Below are positions 52,296 to 61,553 of a stretch of DNA of 64,000 nucleotides, one piece after another. The stretch covers positions 17,126-81,125 of the forward strand of contig JAEPMD010000020.1 of assembly GCA_017644105.1 (NCBI GenBank), written 5' to 3'. Each line of letters opens with the position of its first letter. The stretch's first letter is position 1. The notes under the pieces were generated by a model. It searched no databases. It was not told the DNA's origin and was given only the letters and a program-made list of their open reading frames with translations. The position numbers and the translations under genes are program-made. Origin of the DNA: Rhizobiaceae bacterium (GTDB lineage: Bacteria; Pseudomonadota; Alphaproteobacteria; Rhizobiales; Rhizobiaceae).

Positions 52296-53075
52296 ATGCT
52301 GAGCGTTTCCCATTTAAATGTTTCACTGGCGCGCAAACAGATCATCAAAGATATTAGTTTTGAAGTGCCTTCTGGAACGTTTTGCTCAATTGTCGGGCCA
52401 AATGGGTCTGGCAAAACAACAACCTTACGAGCTTTGACAGGCGAAATTGCTTATCGAGGTTCAGTGCAGGTCAATAATCTGGATATCAAAACAACCCATC
52501 CTGCTGAAATGGCGGCTCTCCGCGGTGTTCTCCCACAATCCAGCCAATTGGCATTTCCGTTCACGGTCTATGAAGTGGTGAGCCTTGGCCAATTGTCGAG
52601 GACTTACATGCTCTTAGATCGCGAAGGGATCATCGCCCAGGCGCTTGAAAAAGTGGGCTTGGCGAATTTTGGGCGCCGCTTTTATCAAGAACTTTCAGGC
52701 GGCGAACAACAACGCGTTCAGCTTGCACGTGTACTGGTTCAAGTTTGGGAACCCGTTTGGCATGGCATGCCCCGAGCTTTATTTCTAGACGAACCGATTT
52801 CAAGCTTGGACATTCGGCATCAAATACAGATTATGAAGATCGCACGACAATATTGCGATGATGGTGGCATCGTCGTCGCCGTTTTACATGATCTTAATTT
52901 AACCGCAGCCTATTCAGATCAGATCGTATTGCTCAAAGACGGTACGATCCATTCAATCGGGCAACCACAAAACGTCCTCACCAAAAACAATCTCGAAGCT
53001 GTTTATCATTGCACGATGCATGTTGCACAAAACGACGCGCATAATCAGCTTCAAATCACACCTGTACTTGCATAA
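52296..53075 (+). CDS. hmuV: heme ABC transporter ATPase HmuV
   Basis: About 259 aa. Walker A GPNGSGKTT, signature LSGGEQQRVQLARVL, Walker B ALFLDEPISSLD, followed by the His-loop (VLHDLNLTAAYSD). Start ATG 52296 follows the hmuU stop by 1 nt. Energises heme import. Confidence 0.93.
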   Translation: MLSVSHLNVSLARKQIIKDISFEVPSGTFCSIVGPNGSGKTTTLRALTGEIAYRGSVQVNNLDIKTTHPAEMAALRGVLPQSSQLAFPFTVYEVVSLGQLSRTYMLLDREGIIAQALEKVGLANFGRRFYQELSGGEQQRVQLARVLVQVWEPVWHGMPRALFLDEPISSLDIRHQIQIMKIARQYCDDGGIVVAVLHDLNLTAAYSDQIVLLKDGTIHSIGQPQNVLTKNNLEAVYHCTMHVAQNDAHNQLQITPVLA

Positions 53076-53086
53076 GGAAACAACAA

Positions 53087-53401
53087 ATGTATATCGCTAT
53101 GAACAGATTTAAAATTAATGACGGCTTTGAAGTCGACTTCGAAAATGTCTGGAGAGAACGAGATTCCAAACTCGAGGAAGTCCCCGGATTTGTCGAATTT
53201 CATCTCTTAAAAGGCGCCAAAGACGACACAGCCAATGTTACACTTTACGCCTCACACACAGTATGGACATCAAAAGACGCTTTTACAGCATGGACGAAAT
53301 CAGAGCACTTCAGAGCTGCACACAAAAATGCCGGAGATAACGGACACATGTATTTGGGGCATCCAAACTTTGAAGGTTTCGATTTTGTAGAAGGCGTGTA
53401 G
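53087..53401 (+). CDS. IsdG-like heme-degrading monooxygenase
   Basis: 104 aa, ABM fold dimer-type protein. The IsdG catalytic triad can be placed at Asn6 (AMNRFK), Trp69 (FTAWTKSEHF) and His79 (RAAHKN), with the 10-residue Trp-to-His spacing of that family. Opens heme to release iron. Last gene of the hemP-hmuSTUV operon, 11 nt after hmuV, comparable to HmuQ/HmuD-type enzymes in rhizobia. Confidence 0.85.
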   Translation: MYIAMNRFKINDGFEVDFENVWRERDSKLEEVPGFVEFHLLKGAKDDTANVTLYASHTVWTSKDAFTAWTKSEHFRAAHKNAGDNGHMYLGHPNFEGFDFVEGV

Positions 53402-53439
53402 TCCGCTCCATCAGGATCATCGATTTAATCCAACGAGTG

Positions 53440-53502
53440 ACGGATCAAAGCCAAAAGAGTTTTCACACGCCAACCCCAAAACTTGGCAAAAATTTGATCC
53501 GT
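53440..53502. terminator. long inverted repeat between convergent operons
   Basis: ACGGATCAAA (53440-53449) and TTTGATCCGT (53493-53502), with GCCAA (53450-53454) and TTGGC (53483-53487) inside as a second helix. It lies in the 173-nt space between the heme monooxygenase and ugpC 3' ends, fitting a bidirectional terminator, though T-tracts are weak. Confidence 0.5.
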
Positions 53503-53574
53503 TTCTCTCAAGGGGAGCATCTACTTTTTGAGCAGGTGCACACCCGAAAGGTTTTCAGCTAAACTGTCTTCGGA

Positions 53575-54579
53575 CTAGGCTGAAATGCGTTGACCATCAT
53601 TATCGAAATGAAAGGTCTTGTCGCTTTCAAATTTAGCGAATTGGACACTATCAATCTCAACATCATGTTGCCCAAATAAACGAATGGATACTTGTCCGGC
53701 TTCCCCGCAATCTAGGTAAACATTCGTATCTCCACCCAGCTGCTCGACATGGGTAACCTTGCCGGATATGTTTCCAGCTTTGCTATCAAGAGCAATATGC
53801 TCCGGGCGAATGCCAATAGTCTTCGCATCTTTGACACCCAAATGTTCAGCATCAATGAAATTCATCTGAGGCGATCCGATAAAGCCTGCAACAAACTTAT
53901 TGGCCGGATTATTGTAGAGTTCCATTGGGGTTCCAACTTGCTCAACATACCCATCGTGCAAGACGACAATCCGATCTGCGAGCGTCATCGCTTCCGTTTG
54001 GTCATGCGTGACATAGACCATGGTGGCATCTAATGTGCGATGCAGTTTTGCAATTTCAAGCCGGGTATTGACCCGCAACGCAGCATCCAAATTGGACAAT
54101 GGCTCATCGAATAAAAACAGTTTCGGTTTGCGCACAATCGCCCGACCGATAGCAACGCGCTGACGTTGACCACCGGAAAGCTCCGCAGGTCGGCGATCAA
54201 GATATGTTTCAAGCGAGAGCATCTTACTTGCAATATCCACGCGTTCTTTGATTTCAGCCGCAGGACGTTTTGCCTGTTTTAACCCAAGGCTCATATTATC
54301 ACGCACGGTCAGATGTGGATAAAGCGCATAGGTTTGAAATACCATGGCGATCCCGCGTTCGTTCGGTGATTTAGCATTGACGATCTCCTCATCAATTTCA
54401 ACAGTGCCATCAGTCGCATCTTCAAGGCCTGCAATGATGCGCAATAAGGTTGATTTTCCGCAACCCGATGGCCCGACAAAGATGACAAATTCGCCGTCTT
54501 TTACATCGAGATCGATCCCTTTAAGAACATTGACGTTGCCAAAGGATTTATGAATATTTTTGAGTTGTAGTGATCCCAC
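53575..54579 (-). CDS. ugpC: sugar ABC transporter ATPase, UgpC/MalK-type
   Basis: 334 aa. Walker A GPSGCGKST, signature LSGGQRQRVAIGRA, Walker B LFLFDEPLSNLD, C-terminal MOP/TOBE-like regulatory domain from about residue 235. GTG start 54579 with GAGGAG upstream. Energises the carbohydrate importer encoded upstream (binding protein, MalF- and MalG-type permeases). Located at the 3' end of the amino-sugar operon, after the Gfo/Idh gene. Confidence 0.92.
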   Translation of the reverse strand: MGSLQLKNIHKSFGNVNVLKGIDLDVKDGEFVIFVGPSGCGKSTLLRIIAGLEDATDGTVEIDEEIVNAKSPNERGIAMVFQTYALYPHLTVRDNMSLGLKQAKRPAAEIKERVDIASKMLSLETYLDRRPAELSGGQRQRVAIGRAIVRKPKLFLFDEPLSNLDAALRVNTRLEIAKLHRTLDATMVYVTHDQTEAMTLADRIVVLHDGYVEQVGTPMELYNNPANKFVAGFIGSPQMNFIDAEHLGVKDAKTIGIRPEHIALDSKAGNISGKVTHVEQLGGDTNVYLDCGEAGQVSIRLFGQHDVEIDSVQFAKFESDKTFHFDNDGQRISA

Positions 54580-54595
54580 AAGTCAGCTCCTCAAA

Positions 54596-55657
54596 TTAAA
54601 GGTCAATCTCTTTACCGGTGCGAATGCTTTGATCTGCAGCCAGGCAAATGCGCAAGGAATCCACCCCGTTTCGCATATGATTTTCCAAATCGATATTGTT
54701 GGTTATCGCCTCATAAACAAAAGCCTGCTCACGATCACAGAGCTCCTGATGATTAGGTTCGTCGCTCATAGAATGGTTTTGATCTGAAAACTTTAACTCG
54801 CCGTTTTCATCCAACGCCCCATTATGAACGCGGATGGTCGAGGTTTTCGTATGGGCATCAATATCATCAGATTTCACACCCTCTTCCATGACGATGGAGA
54901 CACTGCCATTGGGTGACATAATGTCTTTGACGAAAAACGCAGTTTCAGAAATCATCGGTCCCCAACCAGCCTCATACCAGCCCACAGAACCATCATCAAA
55001 GAGCACCTGAAAATGACCATAATTATACATCTCAGTTGCGATTTCTTCACTCATCCGCAATCCCATGCCCCGCACTTTAACCGGTTTTGCATCGGTAACC
55101 TGGCACATAACATCCACATAATGCACACCGCAATCGACGATGGGTGACATGGTCTTCATCAATTGTTTATGCGTGTTCCACGTGGCGCCCGATGATTGTT
55201 GATTAAGGTTCATTCTGAACACATATGGCGCACCCAAATCTCGGGCTTCATCTATTAAACGCATCCAAGAAGGATGGTGACGAAGAATGTAACCAATGAC
55301 CAGCTTTCGATCATGTTTGCGTGCGCAAGCGATGACGCGCTCTGCATCTTCAACATTGGTGGCAATCGGTTTTTCCAAGAAAACATGCGCACCTACCTCC
55401 ATGGATCGAATGGCATATTCAGCATGGGTATCTGCATAGGTGTTAATCGATACAAGATCAGGCTTTAACTCATCAAGCGCATGCTCAAAGTCAGTACCGA
55501 AATCATATCCTTGCAAGGCCTCCGGCAGATCAGGCTTGGAACGATTAACAAGGCCGATGATCTCAAATCCATCATTATGATGATAAGCCAATGCGTGGCT
55601 TAATCCCATATTGCCCAGGCCGACGACAAGAACGCGAATTTTTGGTGTTGTACTCAT
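54596..55657 (-). CDS. Gfo/Idh/MocA family oxidoreductase (4), amino-sugar operon
   Basis: 353 aa. Rossmann motif VVGLGNMGLSHA, EKP motif (VFLEKPI) and catalytic segment VDCGVHYVDVM with the Asp and His in canonical positions. Such enzymes oxidise sugars or hydrolyse glycosides via NAD-linked redox. It overlaps the upstream permease gene by 4 nt (ATGA) and lies within the ABC/MurQ operon, so the substrate is likely a sugar or amino sugar brought in by that transporter, possibly an anhydro or disaccharide form. Confidence 0.85.
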   Translation of the reverse strand: MSTTPKIRVLVVGLGNMGLSHALAYHHNDGFEIIGLVNRSKPDLPEALQGYDFGTDFEHALDELKPDLVSINTYADTHAEYAIRSMEVGAHVFLEKPIATNVEDAERVIACARKHDRKLVIGYILRHHPSWMRLIDEARDLGAPYVFRMNLNQQSSGATWNTHKQLMKTMSPIVDCGVHYVDVMCQVTDAKPVKVRGMGLRMSEEIATEMYNYGHFQVLFDDGSVGWYEAGWGPMISETAFFVKDIMSPNGSVSIVMEEGVKSDDIDAHTKTSTIRVHNGALDENGELKFSDQNHSMSDEPNHQELCDREQAFVYEAITNNIDLENHMRNGVDSLRICLAADQSIRTGKEIDL

Positions 55658-56493
55658 TTAACAGCTCCTGCTGTGATGCCGCGAATGAGCTGTCTGGAAA
55701 AGATCAGATAAAGCACAAGCGCTGGAAGGATTGCGAGGGATAGTGACGCAAGCACGGCGTTCCAATTGGTCACAAATTGGCCAATAAAGACCTGACTGCC
55801 CAAGGTGAGTGTTTTCACCTCTTCAGCCGGCGCCAGAATGAGTGGGAACCACAAGTCATTCCAGATTGGGATCAGCGTGAACACGGCAACAGTTGCCATA
55901 GCCGGGCGCACAAGCGGGAGGACCAGACGGAAGAAGATGCGATATTCGCTCAAACCATCTATCCGCCCGGCATTTTTTAAATCATCAGACACCTGTCGCA
56001 TAAACTCGGATAAGATGAAGATACAAAGCGGCAAGCCTTGTGCGGTATAGACCAAAATCAAGGCAGTACGTGTATTGACCAATCCTGTGGAGACCATCAG
56101 TTGGAGGATCGCAACAGTACCCAGACGGATCGGGATCATAATGCCGAGCGCAAGATAAAGCGCCATTAACGAATTGCCACGAAATCTGTATTCAGACAGC
56201 GCAAATGCAGCCATGGCACCAAACAATAACACGCAAAACAAGGATACCAATGTGACGATCAGACTGTTTTGAAAATACAGCAGAAAATCACCCTGTTTAA
56301 AGACGGTTTCATAACCGATTAAGCTGAAACTATCCTGATTAGGCAACGCCAATGGCTCGCGAAATATGGCTTTTCTTGATTTGAAAGAATTGATCAAAAT
56401 CACAAATACAGGGAACAAAGCAATGATCGTATAAGTGATCAATATGCCATGAGCAGCGACGGATCGGAATAAGGAGCGGTGTGCAGAATTCAT
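55654..56493 (-). CDS. sugar ABC transporter permease, MalG-type
   Basis: About 279 aa, six membrane segments. EAA-loop (EAA-like GRIDGLSEYRIFFRLVLPLVRPA) typical of CUT1 permeases. ATG 56493 has GGAG; the longer frame upstream overlaps the partner permease. Forms the channel with the MalF-type subunit. Confidence 0.9.
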   Translation of the reverse strand: MNSAHRSLFRSVAAHGILITYTIIALFPVFVILINSFKSRKAIFREPLALPNQDSFSLIGYETVFKQGDFLLYFQNSLIVTLVSLFCVLLFGAMAAFALSEYRFRGNSLMALYLALGIMIPIRLGTVAILQLMVSTGLVNTRTALILVYTAQGLPLCIFILSEFMRQVSDDLKNAGRIDGLSEYRIFFRLVLPLVRPAMATVAVFTLIPIWNDLWFPLILAPAEEVKTLTLGSQVFIGQFVTNWNAVLASLSLAILPALVLYLIFSRQLIRGITAGAVK

Positions 56494-56504
56494 TGTAATC
56501 GCTC

Positions 56505-57431
56505 CTAAAACTGATAACGACGCATGCGGGTTTGTATCAAGAAGAGATAAATACAAACGCCGATCAAGATGATAACAAACATGGCCGATGCGATTGTGGA
56601 ACCCATATGCGGGTCACCCAACTGCAATTGGAAACCAAAGAAAGTGCGATAGAGGAATGTCCCCAAAATATCCGTTGAGAAATTCGGTCCAGCAAGCGCT
56701 CCTTGCGCTGCGTAAATCAAATCAAACGCATTAAAGTTCGCCACAAATGTAAGAATTGAGATGATGCCAATAGACGGCAAAATCAACGGTAGTTTGATCT
56801 TCCAGAACTGGCTCATTCCGGTGATCCCATCGCATTCTGCAGCTTCCAGAACTTCATCAGGAATGTTTAAAAGCGCCGCATAAATAAGCATCATTGGTAT
56901 GCCGACATATTGCCATACTGAGATCAAACTCAATGTTGTGAGGGCATATTCTTCTTTACCAAGCCAGGGCGCAAACAGACTTTTCAGACCAACAGCATCA
57001 AGCAAGCTTGGCGCGATTCCCCAGATCGGGGATAAAATGAGTTTCCAACCAAATCCGATAATCACAAAAGAAAAGATGGTCGGGATAAATATGGATGTGC
57101 GATAGAACGCGCTCATCCGTAATTTGGGACTGCTAAGCAGCGCTGCCAACATAATACCTATAGGGTTTTGTACGGCCATATGAACGATGAAAAACCAGGT
57201 ATTATTTTTAAGCGCATTCCAAAAACTCTCAGACCATCTTGGGTCACCAAAAAGCGTGCGAAAGTTTTCAAGCCCAACAAAAATACGTTCATTATCGACA
57301 TTGCTAAACAAAGATAATTGCAAAGTGCCAAACAATGGCAAAATCATAATGGTCGTGTAAACGAGGACGGCTGGTAGCAAGAACACCATGATGTGCCATC
57401 GGGGTTTCTTTTTAGGAATTCCGTTCGCCAT
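56505..57431 (-). CDS. sugar ABC transporter permease, MalF-type
   Basis: 308 aa, six or more membrane segments, EAA loop ECDGITGMSQFWKIKLPLILPS. CUT1 carbohydrate family. Eleven nt before the MalG-type gene and 66 nt after the binding-protein gene. Confidence 0.9.
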   Translation of the reverse strand: MANGIPKKKPRWHIMVFLLPAVLVYTTIMILPLFGTLQLSLFSNVDNERIFVGLENFRTLFGDPRWSESFWNALKNNTWFFIVHMAVQNPIGIMLAALLSSPKLRMSAFYRTSIFIPTIFSFVIIGFGWKLILSPIWGIAPSLLDAVGLKSLFAPWLGKEEYALTTLSLISVWQYVGIPMMLIYAALLNIPDEVLEAAECDGITGMSQFWKIKLPLILPSIGIISILTFVANFNAFDLIYAAQGALAGPNFSTDILGTFLYRTFFGFQLQLGDPHMGSTIASAMFVIILIGVCIYLFLIQTRMRRYQF

Positions 57432-57497
57432 AGTTGATCGCTCCCAGCCGTTCTTTTAAATCTGCGGGCCCAGTGAAGATTGAGCCCGCCAATAATC

Positions 57498-58760
57498 TTA
57501 TTTCATTTGTGGCTTATACCAAGAAGCAAGACCTTCTTGGAGGCGAGCACCAGCTTCTTTTGGTGTTTCTGTGCCTTTAATCGCGGCAACTGACGCATTC
57601 CAAGTTTCGTTTTCAAGGTTTGGCGTCCCGCGTGACAAAATCTGATAAGTCGAACGGATACTTGAATTACATTTACCGCGCCAGGAGATGAATTCCTGTG
57701 CAAGTGGGTCTTCAAGTGTCACTGGTGCATCTGATAACGGGAAGAAGCCCGGAAGTGCATTTGCGTAAAGTGATGCAAACTCACTTGTACCAACCCAGTT
57801 TAAGAACGTCTTGGCAGCATCAGCATTTTTCGTCGCAGCGTTCATACCAAGACCAATATCGGTGTGGTCTGAAATATAGCATTCGTCGCCGGCATTCTGC
57901 ACAGGTGGGAAAAACGCACCCATTTTGAAGTCTGCCTGCGCGTTAAATCCAGAAATTTCCCATGATCCAGCAGGGTAAATTGCAGCGCGTCCAAGCGTGA
58001 AGAGGTTTTGACTATCAGGATAAGTTTGCGCTTCGAAACCATCACCAAGATAGTCTTTCCATTTTGCCAATTGGCGATATGGCGCAACCCAAGCCTCATC
58101 GGTTAGTTTTTGCTCACCACGGATAAGCGCTGTACGGCCTTCCTCACCTTTCCAATAGTTTGGACCAATATTGTTATAGCCCATTGTTGCGGCTTCCCAT
58201 TGATCATTGGTACCCATTGCCATCGGCAAATAGCTGCCATCTTCTTTGATTTTATCTAAAGCGGCGAAGAATTCAGCCTCTGTTGTCGGCACTTCGATGC
58301 CCAGCTCTGCAAACGCGTCAGCGTTGTAAATAAAACCATGAATCACAGATGCCATTGGCACACAAAACGGGTTTTTGCCGTCATCGGTGATCCAAGCTGA
58401 CTTGGCGACATCTGAGAAGTTTTTCATCCCTTCAAGATCAGCAAGCGAAGCAAGCTGTCCTTTGTCATAAAGGCTCAATGATGCATCAAACGGACGACAG
58501 GTGATCAAATCACCAGCCGAACCTGCTTCCAACTTCGAGTTCAGCACAGCGTTATATTCCGCAGGTGCTGATGGCGTGAATTTGACTTTGATGCCTGGAT
58601 TTTGAGCTTCAAAGGCCGGAATGATTTTATCCTGCCAGATGGACAAATCATCGTTTCGCCAGCTTTCGATTGTCAGCGTTACGTCTTCGGCATTTGCAAT
58701 TGTTGTCGTGCCTATAACTGTTGAACATAGTAATAGGGTCTTGATAATTGTGTTTCTCAT
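57498..58760 (-). CDS. sugar ABC transporter solute-binding protein (family 1)
   Basis: 420 aa periplasmic protein. Signal peptide at the N-terminus (TLLLCSTVIGTTTIANA, cut after ANA). Family-1 binding-protein pattern: LTIESWRNDDLSIWQDKIIPAFEAQNPGIKVKF and the aromatic-rich sugar pocket in the C-terminal half. GGGAG site before ATG 58760. Ligand likely GlcNAc, MurNAc or a chito/muro-oligosaccharide by operon context. Confidence 0.9.
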   Translation of the reverse strand: MRNTIIKTLLLCSTVIGTTTIANAEDVTLTIESWRNDDLSIWQDKIIPAFEAQNPGIKVKFTPSAPAEYNAVLNSKLEAGSAGDLITCRPFDASLSLYDKGQLASLADLEGMKNFSDVAKSAWITDDGKNPFCVPMASVIHGFIYNADAFAELGIEVPTTEAEFFAALDKIKEDGSYLPMAMGTNDQWEAATMGYNNIGPNYWKGEEGRTALIRGEQKLTDEAWVAPYRQLAKWKDYLGDGFEAQTYPDSQNLFTLGRAAIYPAGSWEISGFNAQADFKMGAFFPPVQNAGDECYISDHTDIGLGMNAATKNADAAKTFLNWVGTSEFASLYANALPGFFPLSDAPVTLEDPLAQEFISWRGKCNSSIRSTYQILSRGTPNLENETWNASVAAIKGTETPKEAGARLQEGLASWYKPQMK

Positions 58761-58785
58761 GTCACTACTCCCTTAGTCGCGAAAA

Positions 58786-59709
58786 TCACACTTTTTTCAA
58801 TTCAGAGCCTTCGCCCTCTTTCAACATCGAAAGTGAAGGTCGAAGTTTTTGACCATTACTTTCTAGTAAAATCTCAGCTGTATGTTTGTCCTTGGCGCCG
58901 CTGGCGAGCAATGCCGCAAGCTTGACGGATCCCGCACCATAATTTAGCGCTGTATCGGCAGTTGCGGCGTCACATCCGGATATATCCATCACCATGTTTC
59001 GTGCGCGTTGCCTTAGTTTTTCATTATCCGCTATTAGATTGACCATATGCCCATCATGTACATGGCCAAGTTCGATCGCCATTAAAGTCGACATCATATT
59101 CAATGCTATCTTCTGAGCCGTTCCAGCGCCCATACGTGTTGATCCGGCGATCACTTCTGGTGGCGTTGGGAGACAAATCGATGCCTCTGCTGCATTCAAC
59201 AAAGGCGTATCTGGATTATTAGCTATTGCAACTGTATGCGCGCCCGATGACTTAGCAAGCTGCAATGCTTTTAATGCGTAAGGTGTGGTGCCGCTTGCAG
59301 AAAGCACAATAATTGCATCTTTATCTGAGACATTTGCCTCCGAAATATCTTTAGCGGCAAGGTCTTCGTCATCTTCTGGACCACCACGCAATTCTTTCAA
59401 AATCTCATCGCCACCGGCCAACAGGATTTTGATGCGATCATGTGAAATGCCAAACGTTCCTGGAAGCTCAAGACCATCGGCCAGCGCCATTAATCCAGAG
59501 CTTCCTGCTGCACAATAGACAAGATTACCACCCATTTTAACGCTTCGCGCAAGCAATGTTGATGCATGCGCAATCGCCGGCACAGCCGCCTTCACAGCCT
59601 TAGCCGCCGCAACTTGACCCTCAAACAAAATCACAGCAGCTGAACCGACATCGAGATTGTCGATATCTCCGGCATTTTCATGTCTTTGTTCTGTAGTTGT
59701 GCGACACAT
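58786..59709 (-). CDS. murQ: MurQ-like N-acetylmuramic acid 6-phosphate etherase
   Basis: 307 aa SIS-domain protein. The catalytic acid corresponding to E. coli MurQ Glu83 can be placed at Glu81 (GLELPGTFGI). Other family blocks are SASGTTPYALKAL and PEVIAGSTRMGAGTAQKIALNM. The N-terminal GSSGL replaces the usual GTSGR. Removes the lactyl ether from MurNAc-6P to give GlcNAc-6P. First gene of the minus-strand operon, AGGAG before ATG 59709. Divergent from the kinase/NagA operon, completing a peptidoglycan-sugar route. Confidence 0.85.
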   Translation of the reverse strand: MCRTTTEQRHENAGDIDNLDVGSAAVILFEGQVAAAKAVKAAVPAIAHASTLLARSVKMGGNLVYCAAGSSGLMALADGLELPGTFGISHDRIKILLAGGDEILKELRGGPEDDEDLAAKDISEANVSDKDAIIVLSASGTTPYALKALQLAKSSGAHTVAIANNPDTPLLNAAEASICLPTPPEVIAGSTRMGAGTAQKIALNMMSTLMAIELGHVHDGHMVNLIADNEKLRQRARNMVMDISGCDAATADTALNYGAGSVKLAALLASGAKDKHTAEILLESNGQKLRPSLSMLKEGEGSELKKV

Positions 59710-59877
59710 AATTCGTTTCTCCTGCTACAAAGATACCAATTTAGAACCATTTGTCCAGCCTGACGTTAACCTTTTTAAGGGCACCTTGTGATTAACATTA
59801 AAATAGTTAAATAAAATCAATTGTTTATGATTAAAAATATTTTTTCATAAAAAAACTCTTGGTTAATGGTATTTAAT

Positions 59878-59890
59878 TGGTATTATATCA
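59878..59890. promoter_or_regulatory. candidate operator for the UTRA-type GntR regulator
   Basis: TGGTAT-T-ATATCA, one base off a perfect dyad, lies right before the kinase ribosome site; the half site TGGTAT recurs at 59867-59872 and inverted as ATACCA at 59733-59738. HutC/NagR-type GntR proteins bind TGGT...ACCA dyads. Confidence 0.5.
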
Positions 59891-59904
59891 TCAAGGAGTT
59901 TTTA

Positions 59905-60780
59905 ATGAATTATCTTATTGGCGTAGATGGTGGTGGTACTGGGTGCAGGGCTGTTGTTTGTGACAGAACTGGCAAACAACTCGGCATTGGCAAATCAGGC
60001 GCCGCCAATATCATGACCGACTTTGAAAACGCACAGGACAATATTATCTCAGCTTGCGCGGATGCCTTTAATAATGCGCAAATCCCAATAAGCGAACTTT
60101 CAAACGCCGACGCCTATCTGGGGTTAGCTGGAGCAAATGCCGGCGATTACTCAGAACGAACTGAACAAAATCTGCCCTTTCGAAATTGTATTGTGGAAAA
60201 CGATGCCGTGACTTGGCTGCAAGGCGCTATTGGAAATGCTGATGGCGCAGTTGCAATCATCGGCACGGGATCGGTGTTTATCTATCGCGTTCATGGTGAA
60301 GTAAAAACCGTTGGTGGCTGGGGATATATGGTTGGCGACCTCGGCAGTGGATCACGATTGGGGCGTGCCTTATTACAAGAAACCTTGCTTACATATGACG
60401 GCATTCACGATGGGTCAGATCTAACAGCAAAGGTCCTGGCACAATTTGACAACGATCCCAATGATATTGTCGAATACGCACACAAAGCCCAACCTGGCGA
60501 GTTCGGAACATTTGCACCTCTCATCTTTGAATACGCAAAACTGCGAGACCCAATTGCGCAGACCATATTGCGAAAAGCGGTCAATGATGTGGAAGAAACG
60601 CTCGATGCAATTTTGATCGATAATAACCAAAAATTCTGCATGCTGGGTGGGCTGGGTAAGCTTTACGCAGACCTCATTAACAGCAATCTAAAGAAGCGCA
60701 TACAACCACCTTTGGGCGACGCGCTTGCGGGCGCCGCGTCGCTGGCGGTACAGCATTTTGCGAAGATGGAGGTGATATAA
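59905..60780 (+). CDS. BadF/BcrA-type N-acetylglucosamine (amino-sugar) kinase
   Basis: About 291 aa, ASKHA-fold ATPase. Phosphate-1 motif GVDGGGTGCRAVV, phosphate-2 motif IIGTGSVFIYR, and GGWGYMVGDLGSGSRLGR typical of the eukaryote-like NAGK/BadF group rather than the ROK-type NagK. Phosphorylates GlcNAc or MurNAc after ABC uptake, as no PTS is present. ATG 59905 has AAGGAG. Stop overlaps the start of the regulator by 1 nt. Confidence 0.82.
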   Translation: MNYLIGVDGGGTGCRAVVCDRTGKQLGIGKSGAANIMTDFENAQDNIISACADAFNNAQIPISELSNADAYLGLAGANAGDYSERTEQNLPFRNCIVENDAVTWLQGAIGNADGAVAIIGTGSVFIYRVHGEVKTVGGWGYMVGDLGSGSRLGRALLQETLLTYDGIHDGSDLTAKVLAQFDNDPNDIVEYAHKAQPGEFGTFAPLIFEYAKLRDPIAQTILRKAVNDVEETLDAILIDNNQKFCMLGGLGKLYADLINSNLKKRIQPPLGDALAGAASLAVQHFAKMEVI

Positions 60781-61553
60781 TGGCAAGCGCGTTTGAAATT
60801 GCTTTAATGCCTGAAAACTGGGCTAATCAATATAGCGGCCCGCTTTATCAGCAACTCAGAGATCACCTTAATCAAATCATCAGATCAGGCGGTATGCAGG
60901 CGGGCGAGCCTCTCCCTTCCGAACGCGAGATTGCGGAGATCGCGGATGTATCTCGGATCACAGTTCGCAAAGCAGTTCAAGAACTCGTCAAACAGGGTCT
61001 CGTTGTTCAAAAACAAGGTTCAGGCACAACCATTGCCCCGCAGACTCAACGCGTACAACAGTCGCTCACGCAGCTCACATCTTTCACCGAAGATATGGCA
61101 AGACGCGGTATGGTCGTCACCTCAACCTTTTTGGAAAAGGGACTATATTCGCCATCGCCAGAGGAGATCATGGCGCTTGGGTTAACATCTGACAGCATGG
61201 TTGCGCGGCTATCTCGCCTGCGCAAAGGCAACGGCAACCCATTGGCTTTAGAGCGTGCATCGCTTTCACCAAAATACTTGCCCGACCCAGAAAATGTTGA
61301 TCCATCGCTTTATGAACATCTTGCAAGATCTGGGCATAAGCCTTCTCGGGCAATCCAACGTATTTCGGCAATGATCTTAACTGGTGAAGATGCTGAATTA
61401 CTAGAGATAGAAGAAGGTAGTGCCGGACTGAATATTGAGCGAGTTTCCTACCTGCCGACAGGCCAAGTTGTCGAGTTCACAAAGTCCATTTATCGCGGCG
61501 ATTCTTATGACTTCGTTGCCGAACTACAAATCGGAGATCAAGGTAGCACATGA
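60780..61553 (+). CDS. GntR-family regulator with UTRA domain (NagR/HutC subfamily)
   Basis: 257 aa. Winged HTH (about 20-90): LPSEREIAEIADVSRITVRKAVQELVKQGLV. C-terminal UTRA effector domain (about 105-250) with the usual E(R)xxYLPTGQVVE(F)TKS segment, which binds phosphorylated amino sugars in relatives. Lies inside the nag operon; likely represses both divergent operons through the TGGTAT dyads. Confidence 0.88.
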   Translation: MASAFEIALMPENWANQYSGPLYQQLRDHLNQIIRSGGMQAGEPLPSEREIAEIADVSRITVRKAVQELVKQGLVVQKQGSGTTIAPQTQRVQQSLTQLTSFTEDMARRGMVVTSTFLEKGLYSPSPEEIMALGLTSDSMVARLSRLRKGNGNPLALERASLSPKYLPDPENVDPSLYEHLARSGHKPSRAIQRISAMILTGEDAELLEIEEGSAGLNIERVSYLPTGQVVEFTKSIYRGDSYDFVAELQIGDQGST

